Notes: generated by a model from the sequence alone, not told the origin. Counted from the first letter of the stretch, positions 34,222 to 43,992 are shown. The stretch is 64,000 bases of DNA from Catellatospora citrea (GCF_003610235.1 NZ_RAPR01000001.1:5828001-5892000), one strand, 5' to 3'. Numbers and translations are program-made.

Positions 34222-35217
34222 ATGAGCAACCCGCTCGGCAGCTCCACGGTCGCGGTCAGCGCGCTCGGCTTCGGCGCGGCCTCCATCGGCAACCTGTACC
34301 GGGCCGTCCCGGACGAGCAGGCCGCGGCCACCGTCGACGCGGCCTGGCAGGCGGGCATCCGCTACTTCGACACCGCCCCGCACTACGGGCTGGGCCTGTC
34401 CGAGCGGCGGCTGGGCCAGGCCCTGGCCGAGCACCCGCGCGCGGAGTACGTGCTGTCCACCAAGGTCGGCCGGATCCTCGTCGACGAGCCCGACGGCGCG
34501 GGCGACGACCTGGCCAACGGCTTCGCGGTGCCCGCGACCCGGCGGCGGGTGTGGGACTTCAGCGCCGCCGGGGTGCGCCGCAGCATCGAGGAGAGCCTGG
34601 CGCGGCTCGGCCACGACCGCATCGACATCGTGCTGATGCACGACCCGGACGAGAGCCCCGAGCCGGACAGGGCGCTGCGGGAGGCGTACCCCGCGCTGGA
34701 CGGGCTGCGCCGGGAGGGGATCGTCGGCGCGATCGGCGTCGGCTCCAAGGACCCCGCGATCCTGGCCCGGTTCGCCACCGAGACCGATGTGGACGCCCTG
34801 ATGATCGCCGGGCGGTACACCCTGCTGGAGCAGCCCGCACTCGACGACATCCTGCCCGCCTGCGTCAAGCGCGGCATCTCGGTGCTCAACGTCGGCGTGT
34901 TCAACAGCGGCCTGCTGGCGGTGGAGTGGCCCGACGAGACCCGGCCGTACGAGTACGGCGCCGCCCCCGCCGACATCCTGGCCCGCGCGCAGGGCATCGC
35001 CACCGCCTGCCGCCGCCACGGGGTGACCCTGCCGCAGGCCGCGCTCGCGTTCGCCGCCGCGCACCCCGCCGTCGCGTCGATCGTGGTCGGCGCGGGCAAA
35101 CCCGAGCACGTCGAGCGCAGCGCCGAGTGGTTCGCCCGGGAGGCACCGCCCGCCCAGCTGTGGGCCGACCTGGTCGATGAGGGCCTGCTGCGTCCCGACG
35201 CCCCGACGCCGGCATGA
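34222..35217 (+). CDS. Aldo/keto reductase, probable L-fucose (D-threo-aldose) 1-dehydrogenase
   Basis: The 331-residue protein is a TIM-barrel aldo/keto reductase with catalytic Asp and Tyr in RYFDTAPHYGLGLSERRLG, Lys in VLSTKVGR and His in IVLMHDPD. The sequence resembles D-threo-aldose dehydrogenases, which oxidise L-fucose at C1 to the lactone, the first step of this route. GAAAGG lies about 12 bases before the ATG. It sits between lutC and the AOR-like gene, which overlaps its stop as ATGA. Confidence 0.85.
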   Translation: MSNPLGSSTVAVSALGFGAASIGNLYRAVPDEQAAATVDAAWQAGIRYFDTAPHYGLGLSERRLGQALAEHPRAEYVLSTKVGRILVDEPDGAGDDLANGFAVPATRRRVWDFSAAGVRRSIEESLARLGHDRIDIVLMHDPDESPEPDRALREAYPALDGLRREGIVGAIGVGSKDPAILARFATETDVDALMIAGRYTLLEQPALDDILPACVKRGISVLNVGVFNSGLLAVEWPDETRPYEYGAAPADILARAQGIATACRRHGVTLPQAALAFAAAHPAVASIVVGAGKPEHVERSAEWFAREAPPAQLWADLVDEGLLRPDAPTPA

Positions 35218-36980
35218 CCTACCTGCACCTCGACCTGGGCAGCGGCGGCCAGTACGGCGAGCCGGCCGTCGGCTGGGGCGGGCCGCTGCAGGCCCTGTCC
35301 GCGCTGCGCAAGGCGCTGGACGGGCCCGCCGACCCGGCCGATCCGCGGCTGCCGGTCGCGCTGGTCACCAGCACGGTCGCGGGGCTGGGCGCGGTCGGCA
35401 CGGCCCGCTGCGCCGCCGTCGGGGTCTCGCCGCTGTCCGGCGCGGTCGCCGAGACCCGGGCCGAGGGCCCGTACGCGGCCGGCATGCGGGCGGCGGGGAT
35501 CACCGGTATCAGTCTGACCGGGGCCGCGGAGCAACCGTCCTACGTGGTCGTCGAGGCCGGTCGCGCCACCGTGCTCCCGGCGGACGGACTGTGGGGCCTG
35601 GAGACCGGGCCGGCCACCGACGCGCTGCTGGCCCGGCACGGGCGGGACGCCGCCGTCGCCGTGATCGGGCCCGCGGGCGAGGCCGGGGCGCGCTACGCCG
35701 ATGTGGTCACCTGCCGGTCGTTCCCGCTGCCCCGGCTCGGGTTCGGGGCGGTGCTCGGGGCCCGCCGGATCAAAGCCGTGGTCTGCGTGCCGTCCGGCAG
35801 CGGCGCGGAGGGGCGCGCCCCGTGGCCGCACGACGTGCTCGCGGCGCAGGCGCTGTTCACCGCATACCGCAAGGAGATGCCGGACCATCCGCTCGCGGGC
35901 TGGCAACTCGCCGCCCCGGGCTTCGGGGCGTGGCCGGGCACGTCGGCCGAACCCGGCGCGGCCGCGGTGCGCAACTTCGCCGACACCGCCACCGCCCCCG
36001 CGTCCTGGCCCGGCCTGCACCCCGACCGCTACGCGGAGTTCCTGACCTGGTCCGGCGGCGGCTGCCCCGGCTGCCCCAACGACTGCGTCAAGGGGTACGC
36101 GGGCGCCGGGCTGCACCAGGAGGCCGTGGCGATGCTCGGCCCGAACCTCGGCATCGGCGACCTCGGCGCGATCCTCGCCGCCAACGCCCGCTGCCAGGAC
36201 CTGGGCCTCGATCCGGTGTCGTTGGGCGGCACCCTGGCCTGCGTGTTCGAGGCCGCCGCGCGGGGCGTGCTGCCGCCCTGGCTGGCCGCCGAGCTGCCCG
36301 CAGGAACCGGATTCGGGGCCGCCGCGCTACTCGTCGAGCTGGTCGAACGAGCAGCCCTTCCCGGGCACCCGCTGGGCGAGGGCGCGGCCGCGCTGGCCGC
36401 CCGGATCGGCGTACCCGAACTGGCCATGACCAGCCGCGGCGTCGAGCTGCCGCCGTTCGATCCGCGCATCCAGCCGGGCCTGGGCCTGATGTACGCGGCC
36501 GCGCCGATCGGCCCGCGCTACGACGCCGTCGAGCACGACCTCGACTTCGACCCGGTGCATGGCCTGCCGCACTGCTTCGACGAGGCCGAGCGGATCGGAC
36601 TGTCCGTGCCCGCGCCCGCGTCCACCCTGGACGTCGCCCGCACGCTGCGCCTGGCCGACCTGTGGAGCGGCCTGGACGCGCTGCTGATCTGCCCGTTCGC
36701 CAGCACCCCCACCCGCCCGCTCACCCTCGACCGGGTCTGCGAGCTGGTGCGGGCCACCTCCGGCCGCCCGATCACCCCGGAGCAGGTGTTCGCCCTCGGC
36801 CGGGACCGGCTGCGCGCCCAGCAGGAGGTCAACGACCGCCTCGGCGTGCCCATCGGCACGCTGCCCGCGCGGTTCTTCGACGAACCCGTGGCCACCGGCG
36901 CACACCGCGCCGCGGTCCTGGACCGCACGACCTTCACCGCCGCGGTGGACGCCATGCACCACGCATGGCGCACGCCCTGA
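35214..36980 (+). CDS. Aldehyde:ferredoxin oxidoreductase-like protein (tungsto/molybdopterin family)
   Basis: The 588-residue protein resembles the AOR family. An N-terminal bis-pterin-binding beta domain has the MRAAGITGISLTG block, followed by an Fe-S cluster motif Cys284-x2-Cys287-x3-Cys291 in GGGCPGCPNDCVKGY and a distal cysteine near residue 493 (LLICPF) as fourth ligand. Such enzymes oxidise aldehydes to acids using a W- or Mo-pterin and ferredoxin. It overlaps the fucose dehydrogenase gene by four bases, so it belongs to the fucose operon. I infer oxidation of an aldehyde such as L-lactaldehyde, feeding LutABC. N-terminal similarity is weaker than the cluster region. Confidence 0.8.
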   Translation: MTYLHLDLGSGGQYGEPAVGWGGPLQALSALRKALDGPADPADPRLPVALVTSTVAGLGAVGTARCAAVGVSPLSGAVAETRAEGPYAAGMRAAGITGISLTGAAEQPSYVVVEAGRATVLPADGLWGLETGPATDALLARHGRDAAVAVIGPAGEAGARYADVVTCRSFPLPRLGFGAVLGARRIKAVVCVPSGSGAEGRAPWPHDVLAAQALFTAYRKEMPDHPLAGWQLAAPGFGAWPGTSAEPGAAAVRNFADTATAPASWPGLHPDRYAEFLTWSGGGCPGCPNDCVKGYAGAGLHQEAVAMLGPNLGIGDLGAILAANARCQDLGLDPVSLGGTLACVFEAAARGVLPPWLAAELPAGTGFGAAALLVELVERAALPGHPLGEGAAALAARIGVPELAMTSRGVELPPFDPRIQPGLGLMYAAAPIGPRYDAVEHDLDFDPVHGLPHCFDEAERIGLSVPAPASTLDVARTLRLADLWSGLDALLICPFASTPTRPLTLDRVCELVRATSGRPITPEQVFALGRDRLRAQQEVNDRLGVPIGTLPARFFDEPVATGAHRAAVLDRTTFTAAVDAMHHAWRTP

Positions 36981-37053
36981 TCACCCACCCACCCACCCAC
37001 CCGTCCACCCACCGCCCCGCGCCCGTCGCGCGTCCGCGTCGCGGGGACCCGTC

Positions 37054-37132
37054 AAGATCGCCCGACTTGCCTGGCACCTGTGCGAAAGCGAGCCCAAGAC
37101 ACGCACACCTGCCAGGCAAGTCGGGCGATCTT
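37054..37132. repeat. Family C inverted repeat, copy 1
   Basis: Perfect 23-bp arms at 37054-37076 and 37110-37132 (core GACTTGCCTGGCA) enclose a 33-base loop. The loop, read on the minus strand, matches the loop of the copy at 57881 at 25 of 33 positions, so the whole unit, not only the stem, is conserved. It lies after the AOR-like gene and before the DivIVA-like gene. Confidence 0.8.
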
Positions 37133-37231
37133 CGCCGACGGTCGGGTGCGGAGTCGCACCGGTCCTGACCGGAATGCGCGAATCAACGGATTCGGCTCGG
37201 GGGAGCGGGGGTCGTTGCCTAGGCTTACGTC

Positions 37232-38203
37232 ATGGCTCGTACCGCCGCTGACCAGGTGCGCAGTGAGGACTTGTTCACGACCGCGCTGTGGGGATACTCC
37301 ATGGACGAGGTGGATGCCTACGTCGAGGACACCGCCAGGCGCATGCGCCGGCTCGCCGCCGAGATCCAGCGGCTGTCCGTGGCGGAGAACCAGCTCGGCG
37401 CCGCCCGCATCGAGATCTCCAAACTGACCTCCGAACTCGCCGAGGCGCGCCCGCTGGCCGGCGTCGGCCCCCGGGTGCAGGCGATCCTGCGAATGGCCGA
37501 ACGGGAGGCCGAGACGCTGCGCCGGACCGCGTTCGAAGTGCTGCGCAACGCCTACGAGGAGGCGCGCGGGGTCCGCCAGAAAGCCGAGGACGAGGCCTAC
37601 CAGGCCAAACGGGACTACGAGCTGGCCCTGGCCCACCGCCGCCAGCACGACAAGGACGAGCTGCTCGCGACCGTCCTGGCCGAAGCCGCCGCGGACCCCG
37701 AGCCGGAACCCGCGCCGCGTGAGACCGTCGGGATGCGGGAGCTGTTCGCGTCGGCGAACAAGGGCCGACCGGCGGCCGGGGCAGCCGCCGTCGAGCAGCC
37801 TCCGGTCGAGGCCGGTTCGGACCTGGAGTCCGCACCTGATCGGGAGGCCGAACGCGACATCGAGCCCGTCAAGCCCGCTGCCGCGCCGGGGATGGCCAGG
37901 CCTGTCGGCCCGATGCCGATCGACGGTCGGGCCGCCGGCGTCGCGCCGATGGACGTCGCGGCTGCGGATCATGAACCGATCGTGGTCGGGGCACAGCGTG
38001 ACGAGCCGGAGGCCGCGGCGCATGCGGTGCCGGAGGTGCTGGAGGACGAGTACCCGGTCATCGAGGAGCCCGTGGAACGGTTCCACAACGGGTCGAACAA
38101 GTCCCGCCGCAAGCGCGCCCGCAACCAGCGCGCCAACCCGGCCAACCCGCAGCCCGCCGCCTCCCCCGACCCCGCGGAAACACTGCCCGCCAAGCGCCGC
38201 TGA
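37232..38203 (+). CDS. DivIVA/Wag31-like coiled-coil protein
   Basis: The 323-residue protein starts with a DivIVA-type N-terminal box (SEDLFTTALWGYSMDEVDAYVED), then a coiled coil (about 35-150, AAEIQRLSVAENQLGAARIE...). A long disordered Pro/Ala/Glu-rich tail ends in basic SRRKRARNQR. It resembles apical-growth or septum-associated coiled-coil proteins rather than canonical Wag31, being longer at the tail. TAGGCT at 37220-37225 ends six bases before the ATG, a leaderless start. It is a lone gene, flanked by inverted repeats. Confidence 0.78.
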   Translation: MARTAADQVRSEDLFTTALWGYSMDEVDAYVEDTARRMRRLAAEIQRLSVAENQLGAARIEISKLTSELAEARPLAGVGPRVQAILRMAEREAETLRRTAFEVLRNAYEEARGVRQKAEDEAYQAKRDYELALAHRRQHDKDELLATVLAEAAADPEPEPAPRETVGMRELFASANKGRPAAGAAAVEQPPVEAGSDLESAPDREAERDIEPVKPAAAPGMARPVGPMPIDGRAAGVAPMDVAAADHEPIVVGAQRDEPEAAAHAVPEVLEDEYPVIEEPVERFHNGSNKSRRKRARNQRANPANPQPAASPDPAETLPAKRR

Positions 38204-38247
38204 GCAGGCCGCCCGGCGGGGCGTCGCGACAGCGGGCGGAGATCGTC

Positions 38248-38294
38248 GTTGGGGGTCATGATCTGCGGTCAGACCGCAGATCATGACCCCCAAC
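38248..38294. repeat. 47-bp perfect palindrome (family E), bidirectional terminator
   Basis: Arms 38248-38270 (GTTGGGGGTCATGATCTGCG...) and 38272-38294 are exact complements around a single base. It separates the converging DivIVA-like gene and the small 72-residue protein gene. The TCATGATC core also occurs in the nested element at 16192-16352. Confidence 0.85.
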
Positions 38295-38331
38295 AGTGAT
38301 CATGCAGTGGCCGGTGGCCGGCGGCCGGCGG

Positions 38332-38550
38332 TCAGCGGGCTTCGCGCCAGCCGCGCTTGAGGTCGCCGTTCCAGCCGCGCCGGATGTCGGTGGCGGCGTG
38401 CGGCGCGCCGACCCGGAGCACGTCCCAGCAGCGGCGCGGCTCCTCGGAGCTCTTCAGCGTGATCCGGTCACCGACTCTGACCTTGGGCTCCACCCAGCAC
38501 GTCAGCATCCGGTTTCCGGATCTCAGGTCGACCTGAACCAGCGTTGTCAT
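38332..38550 (-). CDS. Small conserved-looking actinobacterial protein, unknown function
   Basis: The 72-residue protein reads as a compact beta protein with LVQVDLRSGNRMLTCWVEP, a WVEPKVRVGDRITLK strand pair and DVLRVG at the end. I recall similar short actinobacterial proteins, but I cannot assign a family. TAGCGT (complement of 38558-38563) ends seven bases before ATG 38550, giving a clean leaderless promoter that supports this start over the longer frame. Confidence 0.65.
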   Translation of the reverse strand: MTTLVQVDLRSGNRMLTCWVEPKVRVGDRITLKSSEEPRRCWDVLRVGAPHAATDIRRGWNGDLKRGWREAR

Positions 38551-38688
38551 GGCGGCGACGCTAACAGTGAGCACGGTCGACGTCTCGCGATTTTCGCCGC
38601 CCGCCCGGCTGCCGCCCGAGTGGCGACTGGTTCACATTCTGTTCACGGGATGCCGGGGCGGGGTCACGCTGCGGGTACGGTGCCGCCC

Positions 38689-39417
38689 GTGACCCTGTAC
38701 CTGCTCGCCTTCCTGGTGATCACCGTGGCGGCCTTCGCCCAGGCCATCTCGGGCTTCGGCTTCTCCCTGGTCGCCGTGCCGCTGCTGGCGATGATCGTCG
38801 ACCCGCAGCCCGCGGTGGTCGCCGCCACGATGGTGAGCTTCACCCTCAACGCCGTCAACGCGTACGGGCACCGCCGCCACATCGACGCCGGCGCGGCGCG
38901 GCGGCTGCTGCTGTGGGTGCTGGCGGGGCTGCCGCTGGGCGTGCTGGCGCTGCGGATGCTGCCGTCCGGCGCGCTGGTCGCCACGATCGCGCTGGTGACC
39001 CTGGGCTGCACGGTCGTGGTCTGGCGGGGCTGGCACATCGCGCCGGGCGGCTGGACCCTGCGCGGTGCGGGCCTGCTGTCCGGGGTGCTCACCACGGCCA
39101 CCGCCACGAACGGCCCGCCGCTGGTGGCGGCGTTGCAGGCGATGCGGCTGGAGCCGCGCGCGTTCCGGGCCACGCTGGCGCTGCTGTTCGCCTCGGTGTC
39201 CCCGGTCGCGGTGGTCGGCTTCCTGCTCGCGGGCCTGCTCAGCAGCCGGGCCGTGCTGGTCGCCGCGGTCGGGCTGCCGGCGGCGGCGCTGGGCGGCTGG
39301 GTGGGCGAGCGGATGTTCGCCCGGTTCGACGCGGGCACGTTCCGCCGGATGGTGCTGGGCGCGCTCGTGGTCAGCTCGGCGGCGGCGCTGGTGAAGGTGG
39401 GGTCGGGGGCCCTGTAG
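38689..39417 (+). CDS. TSUP-family (sulfite exporter TauE/SafE-like) permease
   Basis: The 242-residue membrane protein has seven to eight helices. The opening helix SGFGFSLVAVPLLAMIVDP is the TSUP signature, repeated in the second half (GLLSGVLTTATATNGPPLVAAL). These permeases export sulfite, sulfoacetate or other small organosulfur anions, but substrates vary. TACGGT at 38676-38681 ends seven bases before GTG 38689, supporting this start. It is not adjacent to sulfur-metabolism genes. Confidence 0.82.
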   Translation: MTLYLLAFLVITVAAFAQAISGFGFSLVAVPLLAMIVDPQPAVVAATMVSFTLNAVNAYGHRRHIDAGAARRLLLWVLAGLPLGVLALRMLPSGALVATIALVTLGCTVVVWRGWHIAPGGWTLRGAGLLSGVLTTATATNGPPLVAALQAMRLEPRAFRATLALLFASVSPVAVVGFLLAGLLSSRAVLVAAVGLPAAALGGWVGERMFARFDAGTFRRMVLGALVVSSAAALVKVGSGAL

Positions 39418-39450
39418 CCGTTGTCGCAGGGCTGAGGCAGGGTGGACCGT

Positions 39451-39954
39451 GTGACTGATCGACTCGTACGCCTCGTCCCGTGGTCCGACGACGATCTCGA
39501 GCTGCTGCGCCGGATCAACACGCCGGAGATGAAGCGGCACCTCGGCGGCCCGGAGACCGAGGAGAAGGTGCTGGCGCGCCACCAGCGCTACCTGGCGCTG
39601 CCGCACGGCCGCATGTTCCGGGTCGCGCTGGCGGCGACCGGGGAGCCGGTCGGCACCATCGGCCACTGGGACCGCGAATGGCAGGGCGAGCAGGTCTACG
39701 AGACCGGCTGGAGCGTGCTGCCGGAGTTCCAGGGCCGAGGCATCGCCGTCGCGGCGGCACAGGCCGTGATCGAGACCGCGCGGGCCGAGGGGCGGCACCG
39801 CTGGCTGCACGCGTACCCGGGGGTGGACAACCTGCCGTCGAACGCGATCTGCCGCAAGGCCGGGTTCGAGCTGGTCGGGCCGTACGACTTCGAGTACCCG
39901 CCGGGCAGCCTCATGCGCAGCAACGACTGGCGCTACGACCTGCGGAAACCCTGA
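39451..39954 (+). CDS. GNAT-family N-acetyltransferase
   Basis: The 167-residue protein has the GNAT fold with motif A WSVLPEFQGRGIAVAAAQAVIE (acetyl-CoA pyrophosphate loop Q/R-x-x-G-x-G/A) and the NLPSNAICRKAGF motif B. It resembles RimJ/RimL-type acetyltransferases acting on proteins or small amines; the acceptor is unknown. GTG 39451 is chosen: an AGGG lies eight bases upstream and a CAGGGT -10-like hexamer ends seven bases before; GTG 39442 is the alternative. Confidence 0.82.
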   Translation: MTDRLVRLVPWSDDDLELLRRINTPEMKRHLGGPETEEKVLARHQRYLALPHGRMFRVALAATGEPVGTIGHWDREWQGEQVYETGWSVLPEFQGRGIAVAAAQAVIETARAEGRHRWLHAYPGVDNLPSNAICRKAGFELVGPYDFEYPPGSLMRSNDWRYDLRKP

Positions 39955-39997
39955 TCGGCCGGGGCCTGGCAAAAATCTTGGAAGAATTCCCGGCGGA

Positions 39998-40024
39998 TGT
40001 AGAGACCGGCCTGCCGGCTCCGTC
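39998..40024 (+). promoter_or_regulatory. ECF42-type promoter of the YCII-sigma operon
   Basis: TGTAGA at 39998-40003 and CGTC at 40021-40024 are spaced 17 bases, close to the ECF42 consensus I recall (TGTCGA and CGTC). It lies 53 bp upstream of the YCII-domain gene, whose operon encodes a matching ECF42 sigma factor, so autoregulation is inferred. Confidence 0.65.
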
Positions 40025-40076
40025 CGTGAGGTGAGGGCGGGCCGACGGGGCCCGCCGGACCGGAGGGAAGACCACC

Positions 40077-40438
40077 ATGAAGTACCTGCTCTTGATCTAC
40101 GGCAACCAGGAGAAGTGGGCGTCGATCCCGGCCGAGGAGTTCCCGGCGGAGATCGCCAAGCAGGACGCCTGGAACGTGAAGTACAAGGAGACCGGTGAGC
40201 TGCTGGGCGCGTACGGGCTGGCCGACGCCGCCATGGCGAAGCTGGTGCGCCGCGCCGACGGGCAGCCCGCGGTGACCGACGGTCCCTACCTGGAGACCAA
40301 GGAGTACATCGCGAGCTTCTACCTGCTCGACTGCGAGAGCCAGCAGCGCGCTGAGGAGATCGCGGCCGACATGCCGTGGACCGACAAGGACCCGGTCGAG
40401 CTGTGGCCGGTGCTGCACGAGGCTCCGGGCAACGACCT

Positions 40439-40442
<4 letters not shown>
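40077..40442 (+). CDS. YCII/DGPF-domain protein (ECF42 partner)
   Basis: The 121-residue protein has the YCII-related fold and the TDGPYLETKEYI stretch that gives the DGPF family its name. DGPF genes are regularly coupled to ECF42 sigma factors, as here, and are often the sigma's target. The biochemical activity is not known. ATG 40077 follows GGAGGG. It overlaps the sigma gene as GTGA. Confidence 0.87.
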
Positions 40443-41704
<1,262 letters not shown>

Positions 41705-41752
41705 CGAGCAGCAGCTCAGCACGCTCCGCGTGGTAGAAGGTCCCTTCCCGTC

Positions 41753-42052
41753 TCACCTGCCCGGCTGAGCGGGATCGTCGTGCGGTTCGGCGCGGTGGCG
41801 GGCGTGTCGGCGGTGGCGGGCGAGGCCGCGCAGGGCGGCGAGGCCGATGACGAGCCAGACCACGTTGACGGCTACCGACGGCAGCGCGCGGTGCACGACG
41901 CCGTTGACCGCCAGCGCGACCGCCCCGGCGAGGTTGAGCAGCTGATACGTCGTCCCGGCGGCGAGCCGCCCGCTGGACAGCAGCCCGTACGCCAGCAGCA
42001 GCGCGGCCGCGCCCAGCCAGCCGACCACCTCGACGAGCAGCCCGACGCTCAC
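41753..42052 (-). CDS. CBU_0592-like small membrane protein
   Basis: The 99-residue protein has three to four hydrophobic helices (LLVEVVGWLGAAALLLAYGLL, TTYQLLNLAGAVALAVNGVV, VAVNVVWLVIGLAALRGL) and a basic His-rich tail. The NLAGA and W-motif pattern matches the CBU_0592 family, of unknown function. GTG 42052 is chosen because it opens directly into the first helix. It starts 19 bases after the stop of the cyclase-family gene in the same direction and is probably co-transcribed with it. Confidence 0.7.
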   Translation of the reverse strand: MSVGLLVEVVGWLGAAALLLAYGLLSSGRLAAGTTYQLLNLAGAVALAVNGVVHRALPSVAVNVVWLVIGLAALRGLARHRRHARHRAEPHDDPAQPGR

Positions 42053-42071
42053 GGCAGCGGCCCGGGGACGC

Positions 42072-42980
42072 TCATCGCGGCACCAGCGCGTACGCCCGCA
42101 CCGGGAAGGTGCCGAAGTCGCGCACCGGGGCGGGCACCGCGTGCAGCCGGGCACCATGTACCGGCAGCTCGCCCAGGCCGGTCAGGTGCTCCAGGATCGG
42201 GATGCCCGCGTCCAGCAGGATCGAGTGCGCGGGCCGGGTCTTGCCGTCGGTGCAGTCGATGTTGACGCTGTCGATGCCGACCAGCCGCGCGCCCGCGGCG
42301 GCCAGGTGCCGAGCCCCGTCCTCGGCCAGGTACGGGGCGGCGACGCCGTACGCCTCGGTGCGCCAGTGCCGGTCCCAGCCGGTGTGCAGCAGCACCGCCT
42401 TACCGGCGACGTCGTAGGGCGCGAGCGTCTGCGCGGTGATCGCCCGCTCGGCCGCGCCGGTCACCCGGACCACGACGACGGGCAGGTCGGCCAGCGACTC
42501 CAGGGGCAGGCCCGCCAGGTCCACGCCGCCGGAATACCGGTGGAACGGGCTGTCCACGTAGGTGCCGGTGTTGCTGAGCATGCTGATCCGGTCGATGGTG
42601 AACTCGGTGCCCTCGGCGTAGACGCCGCGCGAGTCGGCCCGGGTGAGGTGCGGCAGGATCTCCGGCCCCGGCAGCCCGGGGTAGGTGGTCATCCCGGCCT
42701 CGATGACGTGGCTCAGGTCGACCAGCCGAGTGTCCGGGCCGGTCGCGGCGTCGGCGGACGGGCCGCCGCGGGAACCCTTGTGCGCCTCGGCGAAGACCTC
42801 GACGCCGGACAGCCGCACCTGGTCCACCATCAGCAGGCCGAGGTGTCCGACGAACAGGCCGGCCAGGTCGTCGGCGGTGACGTCCGGGCCGGGCACGTCC
42901 AGCCGGAAGCCCTGGGCCTGCATGCCGCCGCCGTTGAGGAAGGTCACGTCCGCGTCGAACGACGCCCGGTATTCGGTCAT
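42072..42980 (-). CDS. Cyclase-family (kynurenine formamidase-like) protein with altered metal site
   Basis: The 302-residue protein has an N-terminal extension (about 85 residues, VTFLNGGGMQAQGFRLDVPG) followed by a cyclase/formamidase domain. The usual metal motif HxGTHxDxPxH appears as NTGTYVDSPFH, with two His ligands replaced by Asn and Tyr while Asp and the last His remain. Its hydrolytic activity is therefore uncertain. A GATCAT -10 ends six bases before ATG 42980 (leaderless). It is divergent from a LysR gene that probably controls it. Confidence 0.8.
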   Translation of the reverse strand: MTEYRASFDADVTFLNGGGMQAQGFRLDVPGPDVTADDLAGLFVGHLGLLMVDQVRLSGVEVFAEAHKGSRGGPSADAATGPDTRLVDLSHVIEAGMTTYPGLPGPEILPHLTRADSRGVYAEGTEFTIDRISMLSNTGTYVDSPFHRYSGGVDLAGLPLESLADLPVVVVRVTGAAERAITAQTLAPYDVAGKAVLLHTGWDRHWRTEAYGVAAPYLAEDGARHLAAAGARLVGIDSVNIDCTDGKTRPAHSILLDAGIPILEHLTGLGELPVHGARLHAVPAPVRDFGTFPVRAYALVPR

Positions 42981-43004
42981 GCTCCCATGATCCACCGATC
43001 TCGG

Positions 43005-43038
43005 CATACAGCACAAGCGACGATCTCTTCATACAGCA
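43005..43038. promoter_or_regulatory. LysR operator between the cyclase and LysR genes
   Basis: CATACAGCA occurs at 43005-43013 and 43030-43038, 25 bp apart. The second copy extends into TACAGCATGTA, a palindrome of the T-N11-A type bound by LysR proteins. It lies between the opposed leaderless -10 boxes at 42987-42992 and 43041-43046. Confidence 0.6.
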
Positions 43039-43052
43039 TGTAGCCTGACTGA

Positions 43053-43970
43053 ATGCAGATCGACCCGCGCCGCCTCGCCGTGCTGCGCGCCGTCGCCGAC
43101 GCGGGCGGCGTGCTCGCCGCGGCGTCCGTGCTGCACCTGACCCCGTCAGCGGTGTCGCAGCACATCGCGCGGCTGGAGGCGGAGACCGGGGTCACCCTGC
43201 TGGACCGTTCCCAGCTGGGCGGGCGGCGGGCGGCCGGGCTGACCGCGGCCGGGCGGATGCTGGCCGGGCACGCCGCGAAGCTCGGGCAGGTGCTCGCGGC
43301 CGCGGAGCACGACCTGGCGGCGTTCACCGGGCAGGTCGCCGGGCCGGTGAACGTGGGCGCGTTCCCGACCGCGATCCGGCACCTGGTCGTGCCGGTGGCC
43401 GCCGAGCTGGGGGGCAGCGCCCCCGCGGTGGCGCTGCGCATCCGGCAGTTCGAGCCCGAGCCGGGCCGCGCCGCGCTGCGGACCGGCGAGCTGGATCTGC
43501 TGGTCACGGAGTCCGACGCGGCCGCGCCCGCCCGCGACCCGGCCGGGCTGCGCACGGTGAAGCTGTTCGACGACCCGTACCGGATCGTGGTGCCGCGCCG
43601 CTGGGGCCCGGTCAGCGACCTCGACGTGCTGCGCGACCGGCCCTGGGTGGACGGCCCGCCGGACACCGCCGTGCGCCGCGTGCTCGACCGGGTCTGCGCC
43701 CAGCACAGCCTGACCCTGGACCGCCGGCACGAGTGCCTGGACTTCCCCGCCGCGCTCGCCGTGGTCGCCGCGGGCCTGGCCGCCGCCGTGGTCCCCGCGA
43801 TGGCCCGCCCCGAGGACCATCCCGCGGTCCGCGCCATCACCACCCCGCTGGTCGGCGCCCGCCGCCTCGACCTGATGCACCGCCGCGGCCGCCACGAACC
43901 AAGCCCCGCCGCCCGCCTGGTCGCCGCCGCCCTCACCACCCAAGCCCCCACCACCACCCCACCCTCCTAG
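43053..43970 (+). CDS. LysR-family transcriptional regulator
   Basis: The 305-residue protein has a LysR HTH (residues 3-62, GGVLAAASVLHLTPSAVSQHIARLE) and a substrate-binding domain from about 95. The C-terminus is Pro/Thr-rich. TAGCCT at 43041-43046 ends six bases before the ATG, a leaderless start. Divergence from the cyclase-family gene and the CATACAGCA repeats between them point to control of that gene and itself. Confidence 0.87.
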   Translation: MQIDPRRLAVLRAVADAGGVLAAASVLHLTPSAVSQHIARLEAETGVTLLDRSQLGGRRAAGLTAAGRMLAGHAAKLGQVLAAAEHDLAAFTGQVAGPVNVGAFPTAIRHLVVPVAAELGGSAPAVALRIRQFEPEPGRAALRTGELDLLVTESDAAAPARDPAGLRTVKLFDDPYRIVVPRRWGPVSDLDVLRDRPWVDGPPDTAVRRVLDRVCAQHSLTLDRRHECLDFPAALAVVAAGLAAAVVPAMARPEDHPAVRAITTPLVGARRLDLMHRRGRHEPSPAARLVAAALTTQAPTTTPPS

Positions 43971-43992
43971 GACACCCCAGGCACTGTGCAAA

